From positions 1-6,298 of the forward strand of contig VBMC01000069.1 in assembly GCA_005879015.1 (NCBI GenBank): a DNA stretch of 6,298 nt, given 5' to 3'. The DNA comes from Methanobacteriota archaeon. Lineage in GTDB: Archaea > Thermoplasmatota > Thermoplasmata > RBG-16-68-12. A model generated the notes under the pieces. It made no database searches. It saw only the letters and a list, made by a program, of their open reading frames with translations, and had not been told where the DNA came from. A program made the translations under genes and the position numbers. Positions within the stretch are counted from its first letter, which is position 1; each line of letters begins with the position of its first letter. Shown one piece after another: positions 5,198 through 6,298 of this stretch.

Positions 5198-6298
5198 ATG
5201 CCCGCGAGCCGAGCGAAGGCGGAGGGAGACCGTCGACCGGACTTGAGTCCTCTCACGGCCCCGCGGTACCTGTTCGCGTCCGACGCGGAGTCCCTGGCTA
5301 AAGAGGCCGCTGCGGGCTTGGCGGAATGCCGGCAGCGTCTCGAGGAGATCCTCGCACGCGGGCCTCCGCGGACCATTGAGAACCTCCTCGTGCCGTACGA
5401 CCGCCTCCTGTCCGGACTCTCGGAACTTCAAGGCCAAAGTCGATTCCTGTTCGACGTCCATCCGGATGCCGCGGTCCGCGAGACCGCGGACAAGTGGTAC
5501 CAGGAGGCGGAGCGGTTCGCGACGGACCTCGCCCTGAACCGCCCGCTGTATGATGCGTTCGTCGACCTCGATGTGTCGCAGGAGGATCCCGAGACGAAGT
5601 ACGCGGTCCGCAAGATCCTCCGGGACTTCCGTTTGGCCGGGGTCGACCGAGACGCCGCGACCCGCGAGCGGATCAAGGGACTCCGAGACGAGATGACTGC
5701 GACCGGGCAGGACTTCGACCGCACGATCCGCGAGGACGAGCGTTCGATCCAGGTCGACGGAGCGGCGGACCTCGCGGGCCTGCCCGCCGATTTCGTGAAG
5801 GCGCATCCGCCCGGACCCGACGGCAGGGTCACGATCACGACGAAGTACCCGGACATCATCCCCGTCTTCCGATATGCCCAGGACCCGGAGGTCCGGCGGC
5901 GCCTCCAGTGGGAGCACCTGAACCGCGGCCATCCCGCGAACCTCGCGACGCTGTCCAAGCTCATGGCCACGCGCCACGACCTCGCGCGGGTCCTCGGATA
6001 CGAGAGCTTCGCGGACTACATCGTACAGGACAAGATGATCGGATCCGCGAAGGGCATCGGCGACTTCCTCGCGAAGGTCCGCGCCGCCTCGGAGGAACGG
6101 GCGAAGGAGGACTCCGAGATTCTGATTGCCCGCAAGCAGAAGGACGTGCCGAACGCGACCTCGCTGCAAGCGTGGGACACGAACTTCTATTCCGAACTCG
6201 TGCGCGCGGAAAATTTCGACTTCGACACGAAGCTCCTCCGGCCGTACTTCGCGTTCGGGAAGGTCCTCGAGGGCCTGTTCGAAATCACCCGCGAACTG
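5198..6298 (+). CDS. M3-family (thimet oligopeptidase-type) metallopeptidase, N-terminal part (3' end outside window)
   Basis: 367 codons stay open to the right edge. The visible part is soluble and helix-rich, without signal peptide or membrane segment, as expected for the N-terminal half of an M3 zinc oligopeptidase that degrades short peptides in the cytoplasm. Supporting family patterns are YFAFGKVLEGLF (residues 350-361), preceded by the W326-D327 and Y331 positions typical of the WDxxYY region, and the stretch RHDLARVLGYESFADYIVQDKM (260-280, key residues R259, G267-Y268, F271, D273-Y274, K279-M280), which matches the conserved 'ARxLGYxsfAdy...kM' region. The zinc-binding HExxH motif would come later and is not in the window, so activity cannot be judged. 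ATG 5198 is chosen because no other start lies upstream in the frame before the promoter-like patch. M3 oligoendopeptidase (PepF-like) is an alternative subgroup. Confidence 0.85.
   Translation, partial: MPASRAKAEGDRRPDLSPLTAPRYLFASDAESLAKEAAAGLAECRQRLEEILARGPPRTIENLLVPYDRLLSGLSELQGQSRFLFDVHPDAAVRETADKWYQEAERFATDLALNRPLYDAFVDLDVSQEDPETKYAVRKILRDFRLAGVDRDAATRERIKGLRDEMTATGQDFDRTIREDERSIQVDGAADLAGLPADFVKAHPPGPDGRVTITTKYPDIIPVFRYAQDPEVRRRLQWEHLNRGHPANLATLSKLMATRHDLARVLGYESFADYIVQDKMIGSAKGIGDFLAKVRAASEERAKEDSEILIARKQKDVPNATSLQAWDTNFYSELVRAENFDFDTKLLRPYFAFGKVLEGLFEITREL

Noticed and set aside
5171..6169. A 332-codon minus-strand open frame opposite the M3 peptidase
   Set aside because: The plus strand carries M3-family patterns over its whole visible length. 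The minus frame is Arg/Leu/Val-rich without motifs and would cover the divergent promoter.
1..6298. Possible defence island, mobile element or CRISPR array
   Set aside because: No spaced direct repeats, transposase, integrase, nuclease or toxin motifs were found. The CPBP protease alone is not evidence of a defence system.

Overview
The window looks like chromosomal DNA of a GC-rich archaeon, most plausibly a high-GC member of the Thermoplasmatota. The main evidence is the promoters: short AT-rich TATA-like boxes stand out sharply in GC-rich DNA (AAATATAT at 1022, ATTTAAATA at 1840) about 25-45 bases ahead of start codons. Some of these fit leaderless transcripts and others fit short leaders with a GGAGG- or GAGGG-type ribosome site. 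Seven genes are supported. Two are cut by the window edges, and coding is dense, with no gene-free stretch over about 160 bases. I see no rRNA, tRNA, CRISPR array, insertion sequence or transposase. The species cannot be fixed from this sequence alone.

Left part (1-2124). The C-terminal part of a Nudix hydrolase of the CoA-pyrophosphatase type enters from the left edge. Its 3' end overlaps by 11 bases the 3' end of a convergent gene for a two-helix membrane protein with a CPEC zinc-knuckle-like motif. That gene is transcribed divergently from a four-helix membrane protein with a long charged, probably coiled-coil loop, and the two promoters share sequence elements. Next on the plus strand is a 77-residue protein with two membrane helices and the best TATA box in the window. 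None of these three membrane proteins is recognised.

Middle part (2125-5098), minus strand. Read in transcription order this is a three-gene cluster: a LolD/MacB-type ABC ATPase without a permease in the window, a flippase-like protein of the polysaccharide exporter (MOP) superfamily, and a CPBP (CAAX-type) intramembrane protease. The last two are separated by 3 bases, so they are probably translated together. The theme is envelope biology: moving lipid-linked or other amphipathic molecules across the membrane and cutting membrane proteins. The actual substrates cannot be read from the sequence.

Right part (5099-6298). A roughly 100-base divergent promoter region separates the ATPase gene from a plus-strand M3-family (thimet-type) metallopeptidase. 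That gene runs off the right edge before its catalytic HExxH motif.
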